DNA of 64,000 bases from Streptomyces aculeolatus (lineage in GTDB: Bacteria > Actinomycetota > Actinomycetes > Streptomycetales > Streptomycetaceae). How positions within the stretch are numbered: the first letter of the stretch is position 1; each line of letters begins with the position of its first letter. Below are positions 51,734 to 60,293 of this stretch, piece by piece. The position numbers and the translations under genes are program-made. The DNA lies in contig NZ_JAINRD010000007.1 of NCBI RefSeq assembly GCF_020400605.1, positions 124,001-188,000 on the forward strand, given 5' to 3'. The notes beneath the pieces were generated by a model. That model was given only the letters and a program-made list of their open reading frames with translations. It had not been told where the DNA came from and searched no databases.

Positions 51734-52945
51734 CTAGCGCTGGCGGTAGCCGTCCAGGAAGGTGCCGATGCGGGTGATGGCGTCCGTCAGGCCGTCCTTT
51801 TCGAGGAGGGTGACGATGCGGAAGTGGTCCGGGCGGGGCCAGTTGAAGCCGGTGCCCTGGACCAGGAGGATGTTCTCCGCGCGCAGGAGGTCGAGGACGA
51901 AGCGGGCGTCGTCCTTGATCTTGTGGACCTTGGGGTCCAGGCGGGGGAAGGCGTAGAGGGCGCCCTTGGGCTTCACGCAGGTGACGCCCGGGATCTGGGT
52001 GAGCAGCTCGTACGCGGTGTCGCGCTGGACCAGGAGGCGGCCGCCCGGGAGGATCAGGTCCTTGATCGACTGGCGGCCCCCGAGGGCGGTGGCGACGATG
52101 TGCTGGGCGGGGACGTTGGCGCACAGGCGCATGTTCGCCAGGATCGTCAGGCCCTCCAGGTAGCTGCGGGCGTCCTGCTTCGGGCCGCAGACCGCCAGCC
52201 AGCCGCTGCGGTAGCCGGCCACTCGGTACGCCTTGGAGAGGCCGTTGAAGGTGAGGACCAGCAGGTCGGGGGCGTACGTCGCGGTGGGGGCGTGGGTGGC
52301 GCCGTCGTAGAGGATCTTGTCGTAGATCTCGTCGGAGCACACCACGAGGCCGTGCCGGCGGGCGATGTCGGTCAGGCCGCGCATCATCTCCGCGTCGTAG
52401 ACGGCGCCGGTGGGGTTGTTCGGGTTGATGACGACCAGGGCGCGGGTGCGGTCCGTGATGCGGCGCTCGATGTCGTCGAGGTCGGGCATCCAGTCGGCCT
52501 GCTCGTCGCAGTGGTAGTGCACCGGGGTGCCGCCGGCCAGGGAGACCGCGGCCGTCCACAGCGGGTAGTCCGGGGCCGGGATCAGGACCTCGTCGCCGTC
52601 GTTGAGGAGGGCCTGCATGGACATCTGGATCAGCTCGGAGACGCCGTTGCCGAGGAAGACGTCCTCGACGTCCAGGTCGATGCCCTTGGTCTGGTAGTGC
52701 TGCATCACGGCGCGGCGGGCGGGCAGGATGCCCTTGGAGTCGCCGTACCCGTGGGCGCTGCCCGCCGTGCGGAGGAGGTCCTCCAGGATCTCCGGCGGGC
52801 ACTCGAAGCCGAACGGGGCCGGGTTCCCGATGTTCAGCTTGAGGATCTGGTGACCTGCCGCCTCGCGCCGCATCGCCTCTTCGAGCACGGGGCCCCGGAT
52901 GTCGTAGCAGACGTTGGCGAGCTTCGTTGACTGGATCACCTGCAT
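51734..52945 (-). CDS. Pyridoxal-phosphate aminotransferase (AlaA-like)
   Basis: A 403-residue class I aminotransferase, probably glutamate-pyruvate or related transaminase. It begins MQVIQSTKLANVCYDIRGPV, the AlaA family start. Motifs: LKLNIGNPAPFGFECPPE, YGDSKGILPARRAV, GNGVSELIQMSMQALLNDGDEVLIP, VVINPNNPTGAVY, SDEIYDKILYDG and the PLP-lysine block FNGLSKAYRVAGYRSGW. The end block VQGTGFNWPRPDHFRIV has the substrate Arg. The ATG at 52943-52945 has no ribosome site; TACAGT (52957-52952) lies six bases upstream, so leaderless translation is likely. It is divergent from the KAP gene across a 119-base gap. Confidence 0.93.
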   Translation of the reverse strand: MQVIQSTKLANVCYDIRGPVLEEAMRREAAGHQILKLNIGNPAPFGFECPPEILEDLLRTAGSAHGYGDSKGILPARRAVMQHYQTKGIDLDVEDVFLGNGVSELIQMSMQALLNDGDEVLIPAPDYPLWTAAVSLAGGTPVHYHCDEQADWMPDLDDIERRITDRTRALVVINPNNPTGAVYDAEMMRGLTDIARRHGLVVCSDEIYDKILYDGATHAPTATYAPDLLVLTFNGLSKAYRVAGYRSGWLAVCGPKQDARSYLEGLTILANMRLCANVPAQHIVATALGGRQSIKDLILPGGRLLVQRDTAYELLTQIPGVTCVKPKGALYAFPRLDPKVHKIKDDARFVLDLLRAENILLVQGTGFNWPRPDHFRIVTLLEKDGLTDAITRIGTFLDGYRQR

Positions 52946-53064
52946 GCGGCCACTGTACGGGCCGTCCCGGCACCCCGCCTCCGGATAACCGGCGCCCCGT
53001 GTGCGAGCCCGGTCACATGTCCGACCGCCCTCCCGGGCCCCGCCGCACCTGCCACAATGCCCGG
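52946..53064. promoter_or_regulatory. Bidirectional leaderless promoter region
   Basis: On the minus strand TACAGT (52957-52952) lies six bases before the aminotransferase ATG. On the plus strand CACAAT (53053-53058) lies six bases before the KAP ATG at 53065. Neither gene has a ribosome binding site. No operator-like symmetry was seen. Confidence 0.6.
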
Positions 53065-55140
53065 ATGGCGGCCCAACCTCCCACCGGCGCACCGACGTTC
53101 GCCACCCTCGGCGAGGGCACGCTCGCCCTCGTCAACGACGAGCCCGTGGCCGCCCCCGGGGACGACGTCCTCGGCACCGGTCCGGCCGCCGCCCAGCTCG
53201 CCCGGCTGCTGCACGCCTCCCGCGCCTCGACGCCTTTCACCCTCGCCGTCGACGCCGGCTGGGGGATGGGCAAGTCCAGCCTGATGCGCCTGGTCGACGC
53301 CCGGCTGCGGGCCGAGCCCGACGTCGAGACCGTCTGGTACAACGCCTGGACCTCCACCGGTGCCGACGCCCTCGAAGGGCTGGTCAAGTCGGTCCTCGTC
53401 CGCTTCGAGCGCCGCACCCTCAAGCGTGCGCTGGCGCGGATGTCCCGCGGACGCACGGTGGTGCGCGGCCTACGCGCCGTCACCACGGCGCTCGGCGGGG
53501 CGCTCGGCGCGGCCGGGCTCGTCGACGAGCTGTGGACCAGCTGGGACGCGGGCCCCGAGGCGCGCAACGGGATGCGCGAGGACATCGAGCGCATGGCCCG
53601 CGAGTGGGCCGGGAACCGGCCGCGGCGGCTGCTGGTCGTCTTCATCGACGACCTCGACCGCTGCTCCGAGGAGACCGTCCTCGCCGTCTGCGAGGCCCTG
53701 AAGGTCTACCTCGACGTGCCCGGACTCGTCTTCGTCGTCGGCTGCGACCGCTCCGCGCTCGGCCCCAACGGGCTGCTGCGCGACCTGTCGCCGGCGGGTT
53801 CTGCGTTCATGGAGAAGATCTTCCAGACCAGCTACCGCATCCCCGTCGCGGACAACGACGGCGTCGGCCGCTACGTCGAGTGGTGCGCCCGCACCGCGGG
53901 CATCCACGGCATCCTCGACGACGAGCTGAAGAAGCTGCTGGTGGAGCGGTCCGGCCGCAATCCGCGGCGGATCAAGCGGCTGGTGAACGGCTTCGTCCTG
54001 GAGGCCACGCTGAACCCGGTGTGGTCCGGGTTCCGCCCGGAGGCGGTCATCAGGACGCTGCTGCTGCAGTACTTCTATCCGGAGTTCTACCGGATGATGA
54101 CCGGCGCGGCGGGCGCCCCGGGCGGCGACGTGGTGCAGGAGTTCTCGACGTACCGCCGGGTCCGCCGCGCGCTCCTGTCGCCGGTCTCACCGCCCGCGCC
54201 GGGTGCGTCGCCGGAGTTCGCCTCGGTCGCCGAGACGGGCACCTTCTTCGAGCAGTACGAGCTGTCGGCGCCCGTGCCGGAGCAGGACCCGGCGCAGGCG
54301 CTGGAGCAGCTGGAGCGGCGGCTGCCGGTCGGCTTCCCGGAGCACGCCGCCGACAAGGGGTTCACGTCGTTACTGGGGGAGCTGCTCCGGCTGCCGGACG
54401 CGGAGCGTCTGCTGGTCCTGCTCCGCGAGGGCGCGCCGGCGGCCCTGGCGGGGGCGGGGCAGGCGCAGCCGGTGGGGGCCGTGTACGTGGACGAGAGGGG
54501 CATGATCTCCGGCACCCTCGGCGGGCCCGCGGGGGCGGGGCGGTTCCCTGAGCCCTCCCGGCCGGTGGCGAGCCATGCGCAGCCTCCGCCGGCCCGGAGC
54601 GGGCGGACACCGCGCCTGGGCTACTCCCGCCCCGCCTTCTCCAGTCCGGACCACATCGAGCCGCCGTCGATGGGCGACACCGACGCCGCCCGCGGCGGGT
54701 CCCCGCTCGTGCTGGAGGGCATGCGGATCCTGTGGATCGACGACCGCCCCGACCACAACGGGGCCCACATCGGTCTGCTGCGCGACGCCGGCGGCAGGGT
54801 CGTGGTCGTGCGCGGCCGCGCGGAGGCCGAGCGGGAGATGGCCGGCCTCCCGTTCGACCTGCTGATCACCGACATCACCCTCGGCCCCGACCGGTCCGTC
54901 GGCCTGGACGACCTGCGGCGCTGGCGCGACTCGGGGACGTACACCGGGCGCGCCGCCTTCCTTGCCAGCCGGATCACGCCCGAGCGCCAGGACGCGGCGG
55001 CCCGGTTGAACGCCGTGATCACCAGCAGCGGAGAAGAGCTGTTCGGCTACGCCTACGACATCGCCGTGGCCGTCAACCTCTTCGGCCGCGCCGAATCGTC
55101 CGCCCGGGAACCGCGTCCGTCCGACGGCCCTCCCGGATGA
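53065..55140 (+). CDS. KAP-family P-loop NTPase fused to a receiver-like domain
   Basis: A 691-residue two-part protein. The KAP NTPase (about 25-400) has Walker A DAGWGMGKSSLMRL near 63-76, Walker B RRLLVVFIDDLDRC near 188-201 and the KAP block EKIFQTSYRIPV near 252. There is only one weak hydrophobic stretch (about 137-155) instead of the usual membrane pair. A Pro/Arg/Ser-rich linker (about 490-545) leads to a receiver-like domain (about 552-670): the acidic pair in MRILWIDDRP, the phospho-acceptor position in FDLLITDITL, and AAFLASRITP at the conserved Ser/Thr strand. A conserved Lys after that is not obvious. The ATG at 53065 starts the visible homology. No partner gene is adjacent. Confidence 0.87.
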   Translation: MAAQPPTGAPTFATLGEGTLALVNDEPVAAPGDDVLGTGPAAAQLARLLHASRASTPFTLAVDAGWGMGKSSLMRLVDARLRAEPDVETVWYNAWTSTGADALEGLVKSVLVRFERRTLKRALARMSRGRTVVRGLRAVTTALGGALGAAGLVDELWTSWDAGPEARNGMREDIERMAREWAGNRPRRLLVVFIDDLDRCSEETVLAVCEALKVYLDVPGLVFVVGCDRSALGPNGLLRDLSPAGSAFMEKIFQTSYRIPVADNDGVGRYVEWCARTAGIHGILDDELKKLLVERSGRNPRRIKRLVNGFVLEATLNPVWSGFRPEAVIRTLLLQYFYPEFYRMMTGAAGAPGGDVVQEFSTYRRVRRALLSPVSPPAPGASPEFASVAETGTFFEQYELSAPVPEQDPAQALEQLERRLPVGFPEHAADKGFTSLLGELLRLPDAERLLVLLREGAPAALAGAGQAQPVGAVYVDERGMISGTLGGPAGAGRFPEPSRPVASHAQPPPARSGRTPRLGYSRPAFSSPDHIEPPSMGDTDAARGGSPLVLEGMRILWIDDRPDHNGAHIGLLRDAGGRVVVVRGRAEAEREMAGLPFDLLITDITLGPDRSVGLDDLRRWRDSGTYTGRAAFLASRITPERQDAAARLNAVITSSGEELFGYAYDIAVAVNLFGRAESSAREPRPSDGPPG

Positions 55141-56665
55141 CGAACTCCCCGCCCACCAGTACGTACGGCACCCCCACCGGCCCCCGCCGCGGCTCGTCGT
55201 ACGTCGCGCCCGACGCCACCGTCGCCGGGTCGAACAGCACCAGGTCCGCCACGTACCCCTCCCGCACCAGTCCCCGGTCCGGCAGCCGCAGGCGGGCCGC
55301 CGGGCGGGCGGTGAGGTGGTGGACGCACTCCTCCAGGGTGAGGACGCCCAGCTCGCGGACGTAGTGCCCGAGGTAGTGCGGGAAGGTGCCGTACGCCCGC
55401 GGGTGGGGCTTCGCGCCGTGCAGGATGCCGTCGCTGCCGCCCGTGTGCGCGGGGTGGGCCATGATCGCCCGGACGTTCTCCTCGTGCCCGACGTGCTGGA
55501 GGATCGTCGTCGCCAGCCGGTCGTCCAGCAGCAGCCGCCGGGCCGCCTCGAAGTCCGGCAGCCGCCGCCCCACCCAGTGCCCGAGCGCCGGGTCGCCGGT
55601 GCCCGAGACCTCGATCGTCGACCAGTCCATCGGCACCCCGTGCGACCCGTCGGAGCCCTCGACGTCCAGCGCGTGCCGGATCCGCGCCGCCGTGTCCGCG
55701 TCCCGCAGCCGTGCGAGCGTCGCCTCGGGGCCACCGACCGCCGCCCAGCTCGGCAGCAGTGCGCCCAGCGTGGTGCAGCCGGCGAGGTAGGGGTACGTGT
55801 CCAGCGTGACGTCCACGCCCTCGGCGAGCGCCCGGTCCAGCAGGGCGGTCAGCTCGGCGGCGCGGCCGGCGTTGACGTCGAAGTTCAAGGTGGCGTGCGT
55901 GAGGTGCAGCGCGCAGCCGGCGTCCCGGGCGAGGCCGAGCATCTCGGCGTACGCGCCGAGCGCACCGGCGCCGTACGAGCGGTGGTGCGGGCAGTAGTAG
56001 CCGCCGTACGCCGCGACGACCCGGCACAGCTCCGCCAGCTCGGCGGTCGGCGCGTACATCCCGGGCGTGTACGTCAGGCCCGACGACATCCCGACCGCGC
56101 CCTGCTCCATCCCCTCGGCGACGAGCCGCTTCATGTGCGCCAGCTCGCCGTCCGTGGCCGGCCGGTCCTCCCAGCCCAGGGCCAGCATCCGCACGGTGCC
56201 CTGCGGTACGAGGTACGCGGCGTTGACGGCCAGCCCAGGGCTGCTGGGGCCGTCGGGACCGCGGTCGAGGCGGTCGAGGTACTCGCCGACCGTGCGCCAG
56301 TCGAACGCCACCGCGTCGTCGCCGGGCCCGCCGCCGTTCCAGCCGGCGATCTGGCTGCGCAGCGCGCCGAGGGTGCGGTCGTCGACGGGCGCGTAGGACA
56401 GCCCGTCCTGGCCGATGACCTCCAGCGTCACGCCCTGCGCGGCCTTGGCGGTGTGCGCGGGGTCGCGCAGCAGGGCGAGGTCGGAGTGGGCGTGCATGTC
56501 GACGAAGCCGGGGGCGAGGACGAGGCCGCCGGCGTCGAGGACGGTCCGGCCGGTGAGCCGGGGGGCGACGGCGGCGATCCGGCCGCCGGCCAGCCCCACG
56601 TCGGCGCGGCGGCCGGGCGCGCCCGAGCCGTCGACGACGAGGGCGCCGCGGATCACCAGGTCCAT
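55073..56665 (-). CDS. N-acyl-D-amino-acid deacylase (D-aminoacylase)
   Basis: A 530-residue amidohydrolase that releases D-amino acids from N-acyl derivatives. N-terminal strands LVIRGALVVDGSGAPGRRADV lead to the metal motif GFVDMHAHSD. Later blocks are EVIGQDGLSYAPV, GAVGMSSGLTYTPGMYAP, HHRSYG, LHLTHATLN, DTYPYLAG, and GSDGILHGAKPHPRAYGTF, the D-aminoacylase set with the second metal-site Asp. The ATG is at 56663-56665. It is the last gene of a D-amino-acid cluster. Its 3' end overlaps the convergent KAP gene by 68 bases. Substrate range is not determinable. Confidence 0.93.
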   Translation of the reverse strand: MDLVIRGALVVDGSGAPGRRADVGLAGGRIAAVAPRLTGRTVLDAGGLVLAPGFVDMHAHSDLALLRDPAHTAKAAQGVTLEVIGQDGLSYAPVDDRTLGALRSQIAGWNGGGPGDDAVAFDWRTVGEYLDRLDRGPDGPSSPGLAVNAAYLVPQGTVRMLALGWEDRPATDGELAHMKRLVAEGMEQGAVGMSSGLTYTPGMYAPTAELAELCRVVAAYGGYYCPHHRSYGAGALGAYAEMLGLARDAGCALHLTHATLNFDVNAGRAAELTALLDRALAEGVDVTLDTYPYLAGCTTLGALLPSWAAVGGPEATLARLRDADTAARIRHALDVEGSDGSHGVPMDWSTIEVSGTGDPALGHWVGRRLPDFEAARRLLLDDRLATTILQHVGHEENVRAIMAHPAHTGGSDGILHGAKPHPRAYGTFPHYLGHYVRELGVLTLEECVHHLTARPAARLRLPDRGLVREGYVADLVLFDPATVASGATYDEPRRGPVGVPYVLVGGEFVIREGRRTDAVPGRTIRRGRRG

Positions 56666-56687
56666 GTCTGCCGCCCCCCGGTGCCGC

Positions 56688-57974
56688 TCAGAAGAAGGTC
56701 CGTACGTACTCCGTGACCGTACCGTCCTCCTCCACCAGCGGGATGAGCTGCCACTTGTCGAAGATCGTGCACGGGTGGGACAGGGCCAGCGCCACCCAGT
56801 CCCCGACCTCCAGCTCGACGCCGTCGGGGGCGACGTCCAGCCAGGCGTGCTGGTCCGAGAGCTTGCGCACGGTGATCCCCGTCGCCGCCCGCTCCGCGCC
56901 CGCCCCGCCGGCCGCGTCGAACCGGCGCACCGCCACCGGAACCGGCAGGTCCAGGTCGTACGCGGCGTCCCGCTTGCCGGCGTTGACGAACGCCTGCCCC
57001 GGCTCCGGCCGCGAGACCACCTGCGTCCACAGCCGGAAGGCCGGCGTCAGCGAACCCTCCCCGGGCACCCGGTTGAACGGCGTCACCCGGCTGTAGTGCC
57101 CGTCGTCGTGGCTGATGTACGCCCCCGAGCGCAGCAGCTTCAGCACCGGCCGCGACAGCTCCGGCGCCGCCGCGAAGCCGTCGGCGACGGCGTCGAACCA
57201 CGCGCTGCCCCCGGCGCTGACCACGATCTCGTCGGTCTCCGCGAAGAGCCCCGCGGCGTCCAGCTCCGCGGCCAGGCCCAGCAGCCGCCGCATCCAGCCC
57301 CGTACCACCTCGCCGTCCGCGCCCGGCGCCTCCGCCTCGTACCCGGCGACCCCGACGAGCCGCAGCGTGCCCGCCCGCGCCGCCGCCTCGGCGACCGCGC
57401 GGCACTCGGCCTCGGTACGGGCCCCGGTGCGCGCGTCCGGACCCGCGCCCAGCTCGACGGTGACCTCCACCGGACGGGTGGCCCCGGCCGCGCGCAGCGC
57501 GGAGTCCATCAGCTCGACGCCGCGCACCGAGTCGACGTAGCAGACGAGCCGGAAGTCCGGGTCGGCGGCCAGCTCGGCGGCGAGCCAGCGCAGCGCGGCG
57601 GCGTCGACCAGCTCGTTGGCGAGGAAGATCCGCCGGACGCCGAACGCCCGCGCCACCCGCGCCTGGTGGGGGACCGCGACCGTGATGCCCCAGGCGCCCT
57701 GGTCGACCTGGCGGGCGAAGAGCTGGGGGGCCATCGTCGTCTTGCCGTGCGGCGCGAAGGCCAGGCCGTGGGCGGCGGCGAAGCGGGCGAGCGCGCCGAG
57801 GTTGTGCGCCAGCGCGGGCGCGGAGAGCGCGAGCACGGGGGTGGTGAACCCGCCGGTGAACAACGACCGCCGCTCGGCGGCCAGATCGCCGGCGGTCAGG
57901 CCGGCGGCGTCGGGCGGCAGGCCCTTGAAGCGGTGGTCGATACGTTCTTCCGCCAGCTCGGCGAGGGACGCCAT
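56688..57974 (-). CDS. PLP-dependent D-amino-acid deaminase/aldolase (alanine racemase-like fold)
   Basis: A 428-residue enzyme with the D-threonine aldolase/D-serine dehydratase (DSD1-like) layout. The PLP-lysine block is GLAFAPHGKTTMAPQLF near residue 76. It has AWGITVAVPHQARVARAFG, VYVDSVRG-type CYVDSVRGVELM, VTVELGAGPDARTG, SAGGSAWFD and a C-terminal metal block with LSHPCTIFDKWQLIPLVEE, in which His and Cys are the expected zinc ligands. It should convert D-serine or D-threonine to keto acids or aldehydes. The ATG at 57972-57974 has GGAGG five bases upstream. It precedes the deacylase by 22 bases, an operon. Confidence 0.88.
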   Translation of the reverse strand: MASLAELAEERIDHRFKGLPPDAAGLTAGDLAAERRSLFTGGFTTPVLALSAPALAHNLGALARFAAAHGLAFAPHGKTTMAPQLFARQVDQGAWGITVAVPHQARVARAFGVRRIFLANELVDAAALRWLAAELAADPDFRLVCYVDSVRGVELMDSALRAAGATRPVEVTVELGAGPDARTGARTEAECRAVAEAAARAGTLRLVGVAGYEAEAPGADGEVVRGWMRRLLGLAAELDAAGLFAETDEIVVSAGGSAWFDAVADGFAAAPELSRPVLKLLRSGAYISHDDGHYSRVTPFNRVPGEGSLTPAFRLWTQVVSRPEPGQAFVNAGKRDAAYDLDLPVPVAVRRFDAAGGAGAERAATGITVRKLSDQHAWLDVAPDGVELEVGDWVALALSHPCTIFDKWQLIPLVEEDGTVTEYVRTFF

Positions 57975-57993
57975 GAAGCCCTCCAGCAGGTTG

Positions 57994-58010
57994 GTTGCGC
58001 ACCGCGCAAC
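57994..58010. promoter_or_regulatory. Inverted repeat, probable IclR operator
   Basis: GTTGCGC (57994-58000) and GCGCAAC (58004-58010) form perfect 7-base arms around ACC. It lies 20 bases upstream of the deaminase start and just downstream of its probable transcription start, where a repressor would block elongation. The divergent IclR gene is the natural candidate to bind here. Confidence 0.65.
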
Positions 58011-58034
58011 GTGCATTGCGTATATCGACACCGC

Positions 58035-58064
58035 TGTCTAACATCCGGGCGAACGGCTGGTCAA
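58035..58064 (-). promoter_or_regulatory. Putative promoter of the D-amino-acid operon
   Basis: On the minus strand TTGACC (58064-58059) and TAGACA (58040-58035) are separated by 18 bases. The expected start is near 58028, about 18 bases before the inverted repeat. Confidence 0.5.
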
Positions 58065-58112
58065 CGGTGGACCGGCCGCCGCAGACGGCACGGCGCACGG
58101 TGGGAGGACGCG

Positions 58113-58862
58113 ATGAGCCAGTCGGTCGGCCGCGCACTCGCCATCCTTCCGATGCTCGCCGAAGGGCCCGCGGGCCTGGAGCAGGTCGCGACGAGGCTCG
58201 GCGTGCACAAGACCACCGCGATGCGGCTGCTGCGCACCCTCCATGAGCACGGCCTGGTCTACCGCCAGGACGACCAGCGCTACCGCCTGGGCGCCCGGCT
58301 CTTCGCCCTCGCCCAGGCGGCGGCCGAGAGCCTGGACGTACGCGAGATCGCCCACCCGCACCTGGTGCGGCTCGGCGAGGCCACCGGGCATACCGTGCAC
58401 CTCGCGGTCTACGAGGACCGCGAGGTGATGTACATCGACAAGGTCGACAGCCGCTACCCGGTGCGCATGTACTCGCGCATCGGCCGGCCCGTCGCGATCA
58501 CCGTCGCGGCCGTGGCCAAGCTGCTGCTGGCCGACCTGCCCGAGCCGGAGCGGCGCGCCGTCGCCGAGCGGCTCGAATACCCCATGTACACCCCCCGTTC
58601 GACGCCCGACGCCCAGGCCCTGCTCGCCGAGCTGGCCGCGGTGCGCGAGCAGGGGTGGGCCGCCGACTTCGGCGGCCACGAGGAGTCCATCAACTGCATC
58701 GGCGCCCCCATCCGCGGTGCCGACGGCCGTACCGCCGCCGCCTGCTCCCTGTCGGCGCCGAACGTCGTCGTCACCGCGGACGAGCTGATGACCCTCCTCC
58801 CGCAGCTCCGCCGCACGGCGGCAGCGATCAGTGACGACTACTCCGGAAGAGTGCCCGCATGA
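58113..58862 (+). CDS. IclR-family transcriptional regulator
   Basis: A 249-residue regulator. The winged helix (about 1-65) has SVGRALAILPMLAEGPAGLEQVATRLGVHKTTAMRLLRTLHEHGLVYR, and the effector domain (about 80-245) has LGARLFALAQAAAES, HLAVYEDREVMYIDKVDSRYP, VRMYSRIGRPVAITVAAVAKLLLA and INCIGAPIRGADGR, all IclR family blocks. The ATG at 58113 has GGGAGG upstream. It is divergent from the D-amino-acid operon and overlaps ridA by four bases, so it should be the pathway regulator and its ligand a D-amino acid or product. Confidence 0.92.
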   Translation: MSQSVGRALAILPMLAEGPAGLEQVATRLGVHKTTAMRLLRTLHEHGLVYRQDDQRYRLGARLFALAQAAAESLDVREIAHPHLVRLGEATGHTVHLAVYEDREVMYIDKVDSRYPVRMYSRIGRPVAITVAAVAKLLLADLPEPERRAVAERLEYPMYTPRSTPDAQALLAELAAVREQGWAADFGGHEESINCIGAPIRGADGRTAAACSLSAPNVVVTADELMTLLPQLRRTAAAISDDYSGRVPA

Positions 58863-59272
58863 GCGACAAGGCCAAGAAGACCGACGTCACCCCCGCCACC
58901 CACGTACCGCCGCCGGCGCGCTTCTCCGCGGGCGTCCGCAAGGGCAACATCCTCCAGGTCGCAGGACAGGTCGGCTTCCTGCCGGCGGAGGAGGGCAAGC
59001 CCCCGACCCCCGCGGGCCCGGATCTGCGTGCGCAGACCGAGCAGACGCTGTCCAACGTCAAGGCCGTGCTGGAGGAGGGCGGCGCGTCGTGGGAGGACGC
59101 GGTGATGATCCGCGTGTACCTCACCGACACCGCCCACTTCGCCGAGTTCAACCAGATCTACGACGCCTACTTCGCGGAGCTGGAGCAGCCGCCGGCCGCG
59201 CGTACGACCGTGTACGTCGGGCTGCCCGCGGGGCTGCTCGTGGAGATCGACTGCCTGGCCGTGCTCGGCTGA
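58859..59272 (+). CDS. ridA: RidA-family enamine/imine deaminase
   Basis: A 137-residue RidA/YjgF protein that hydrolyses reactive enamines and imines made by PLP dehydratases. It has GNILQVAGQVGFLP, LSNVKAVLEEGGASWEDAVMIRVYLTD, and the substrate-binding Arg in ARTTVYVGLPAGLLVEIDCLA. The ATG overlaps the IclR stop (ATGA). The link with a D-amino-acid deaminase is functionally sensible, since that enzyme releases such intermediates. A hairpin at 59289-59323 follows. Confidence 0.93.
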   Translation: MSDKAKKTDVTPATHVPPPARFSAGVRKGNILQVAGQVGFLPAEEGKPPTPAGPDLRAQTEQTLSNVKAVLEEGGASWEDAVMIRVYLTDTAHFAEFNQIYDAYFAELEQPPAARTTVYVGLPAGLLVEIDCLAVLG

Positions 59273-59288
59273 CCGGAGCCGCGCCCCG

Positions 59289-59323
59289 GCCCGGCCGTCA
59301 GCGCCCCGCGCCGACGGCCGGGC
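59289..59323. terminator. Hairpin between ridA and a convergent GlxA gene
   Basis: GCCCGGCCGTC (59289-59299) and GACGGCCGGGC (59313-59323) are perfect 11-base arms with a 13-base loop. It overlaps the last codons of the convergent regulator. No T-run. Confidence 0.6.
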
Positions 59324-60272
59324 CGCGGAACGTCCGCCGGTAGGCGTTCGGCGTGGTGTCCAGCCGGCGCAGGAAGTGGTGCCGCAGCGTCGCCGCGTTG
59401 CCGAAGCCCGCGCGGGCGGCGATGGCGTCCACCGTGGCGTCGGTCTCCTCCAGCAACTGCTGTGCCAGCAGCAGCCGCTGGCCCAGCAGCCACTGGTACG
59501 GCGTCGTGCCCGTCTCCTGCTGGAAGCGGCGGGCGAACGTACGCGGCGCCAGATGCGCCCGCGCCGCGAGCTGCTCCACCGTCGCGTCCTCGTCCAGGTG
59601 CTCCTGCAGCCAGGCCAGCACCCGGCCGATGGCGTCGTCGTCGCACATGCCGCGCACCGGCCGGTCGATGTACTGCGCCTGGCCGCCGTCGCGGTGCGGC
59701 GGTACGACCATGCGGCGGGCGATGGCGTTGGCCACCTTGCTGCCCTGCTCCTCGCGGACGAGGGCGAGGCAGGCGTCGATGCCGGAGGCGGTGCCGGCGG
59801 AGGTGAGCACCGGGCCGTCGACGACGTAGAGGACGTCCGGTTCGACGAGCGCCCGCGGGTACTCGCGCTTGAGGCGGTCGGCGAACATCCAGTGCGTCGT
59901 GCAGCGGCGGCCGTCCAGCAGCCCGGCCTGGGCGAGCAGGAACCCGCCGGTGCACACGCTCAGCACCTTCGTGCCGCGCGCGACGGCCTCGCGCAGCGCG
60001 TGCAGCAGCTCGGGCGGGAAGTCGCGGTACGCGAACTCCTGGCCGGCCGGGACGGCGATCAGGTCGGCGCCGGCGAACTGCTCCAGGCCGTGCGCCACCT
60101 CGACGGGCAGGCCGGGGTGGACGGTGACGCGGCCCGGGCGGGGGGCGGCGAAGGAGAAGTCGTAGACCGGCAGGCCCTCCTCGCGGCGGTCCATGCCGAA
60201 GACCTCGCAGATGACGCCCAGCTCGAAGGCGTTGACCTCGTCGGTGAGCAGACACACCACTTTGGAGAGCAT
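59298..60272 (-). CDS. GlxA-family AraC regulator with DJ-1/PfpI domain
   Basis: A 324-residue regulator. An N-terminal PfpI-like domain (about 1-180) includes LTDEVNAFELGVICEVFGMDRRE and the nucleophile elbow SVCTGGFLLAQAGLLDGRRCTTHW, with a Cys at the expected place, unlike the related protein at 15026. The C-terminal AraC domain (about 215-320) has VEQLAARAHLAPRTFARRF and IAARAGFGNAATLRHHF. The ATG at 60270-60272 has CATACT (60284-60279) six bases upstream, again leaderless-like. The gap to the next gene has repeated TGGCAG motifs. Ligand and targets are unknown. Confidence 0.9.
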   Translation of the reverse strand: MLSKVVCLLTDEVNAFELGVICEVFGMDRREEGLPVYDFSFAAPRPGRVTVHPGLPVEVAHGLEQFAGADLIAVPAGQEFAYRDFPPELLHALREAVARGTKVLSVCTGGFLLAQAGLLDGRRCTTHWMFADRLKREYPRALVEPDVLYVVDGPVLTSAGTASGIDACLALVREEQGSKVANAIARRMVVPPHRDGGQAQYIDRPVRGMCDDDAIGRVLAWLQEHLDEDATVEQLAARAHLAPRTFARRFQQETGTTPYQWLLGQRLLLAQQLLEETDATVDAIAARAGFGNAATLRHHFLRRLDTTPNAYRRTFRGPAVGAGR

Positions 60273-60293
60273 GCGGACAGTATGCCGCACGCC

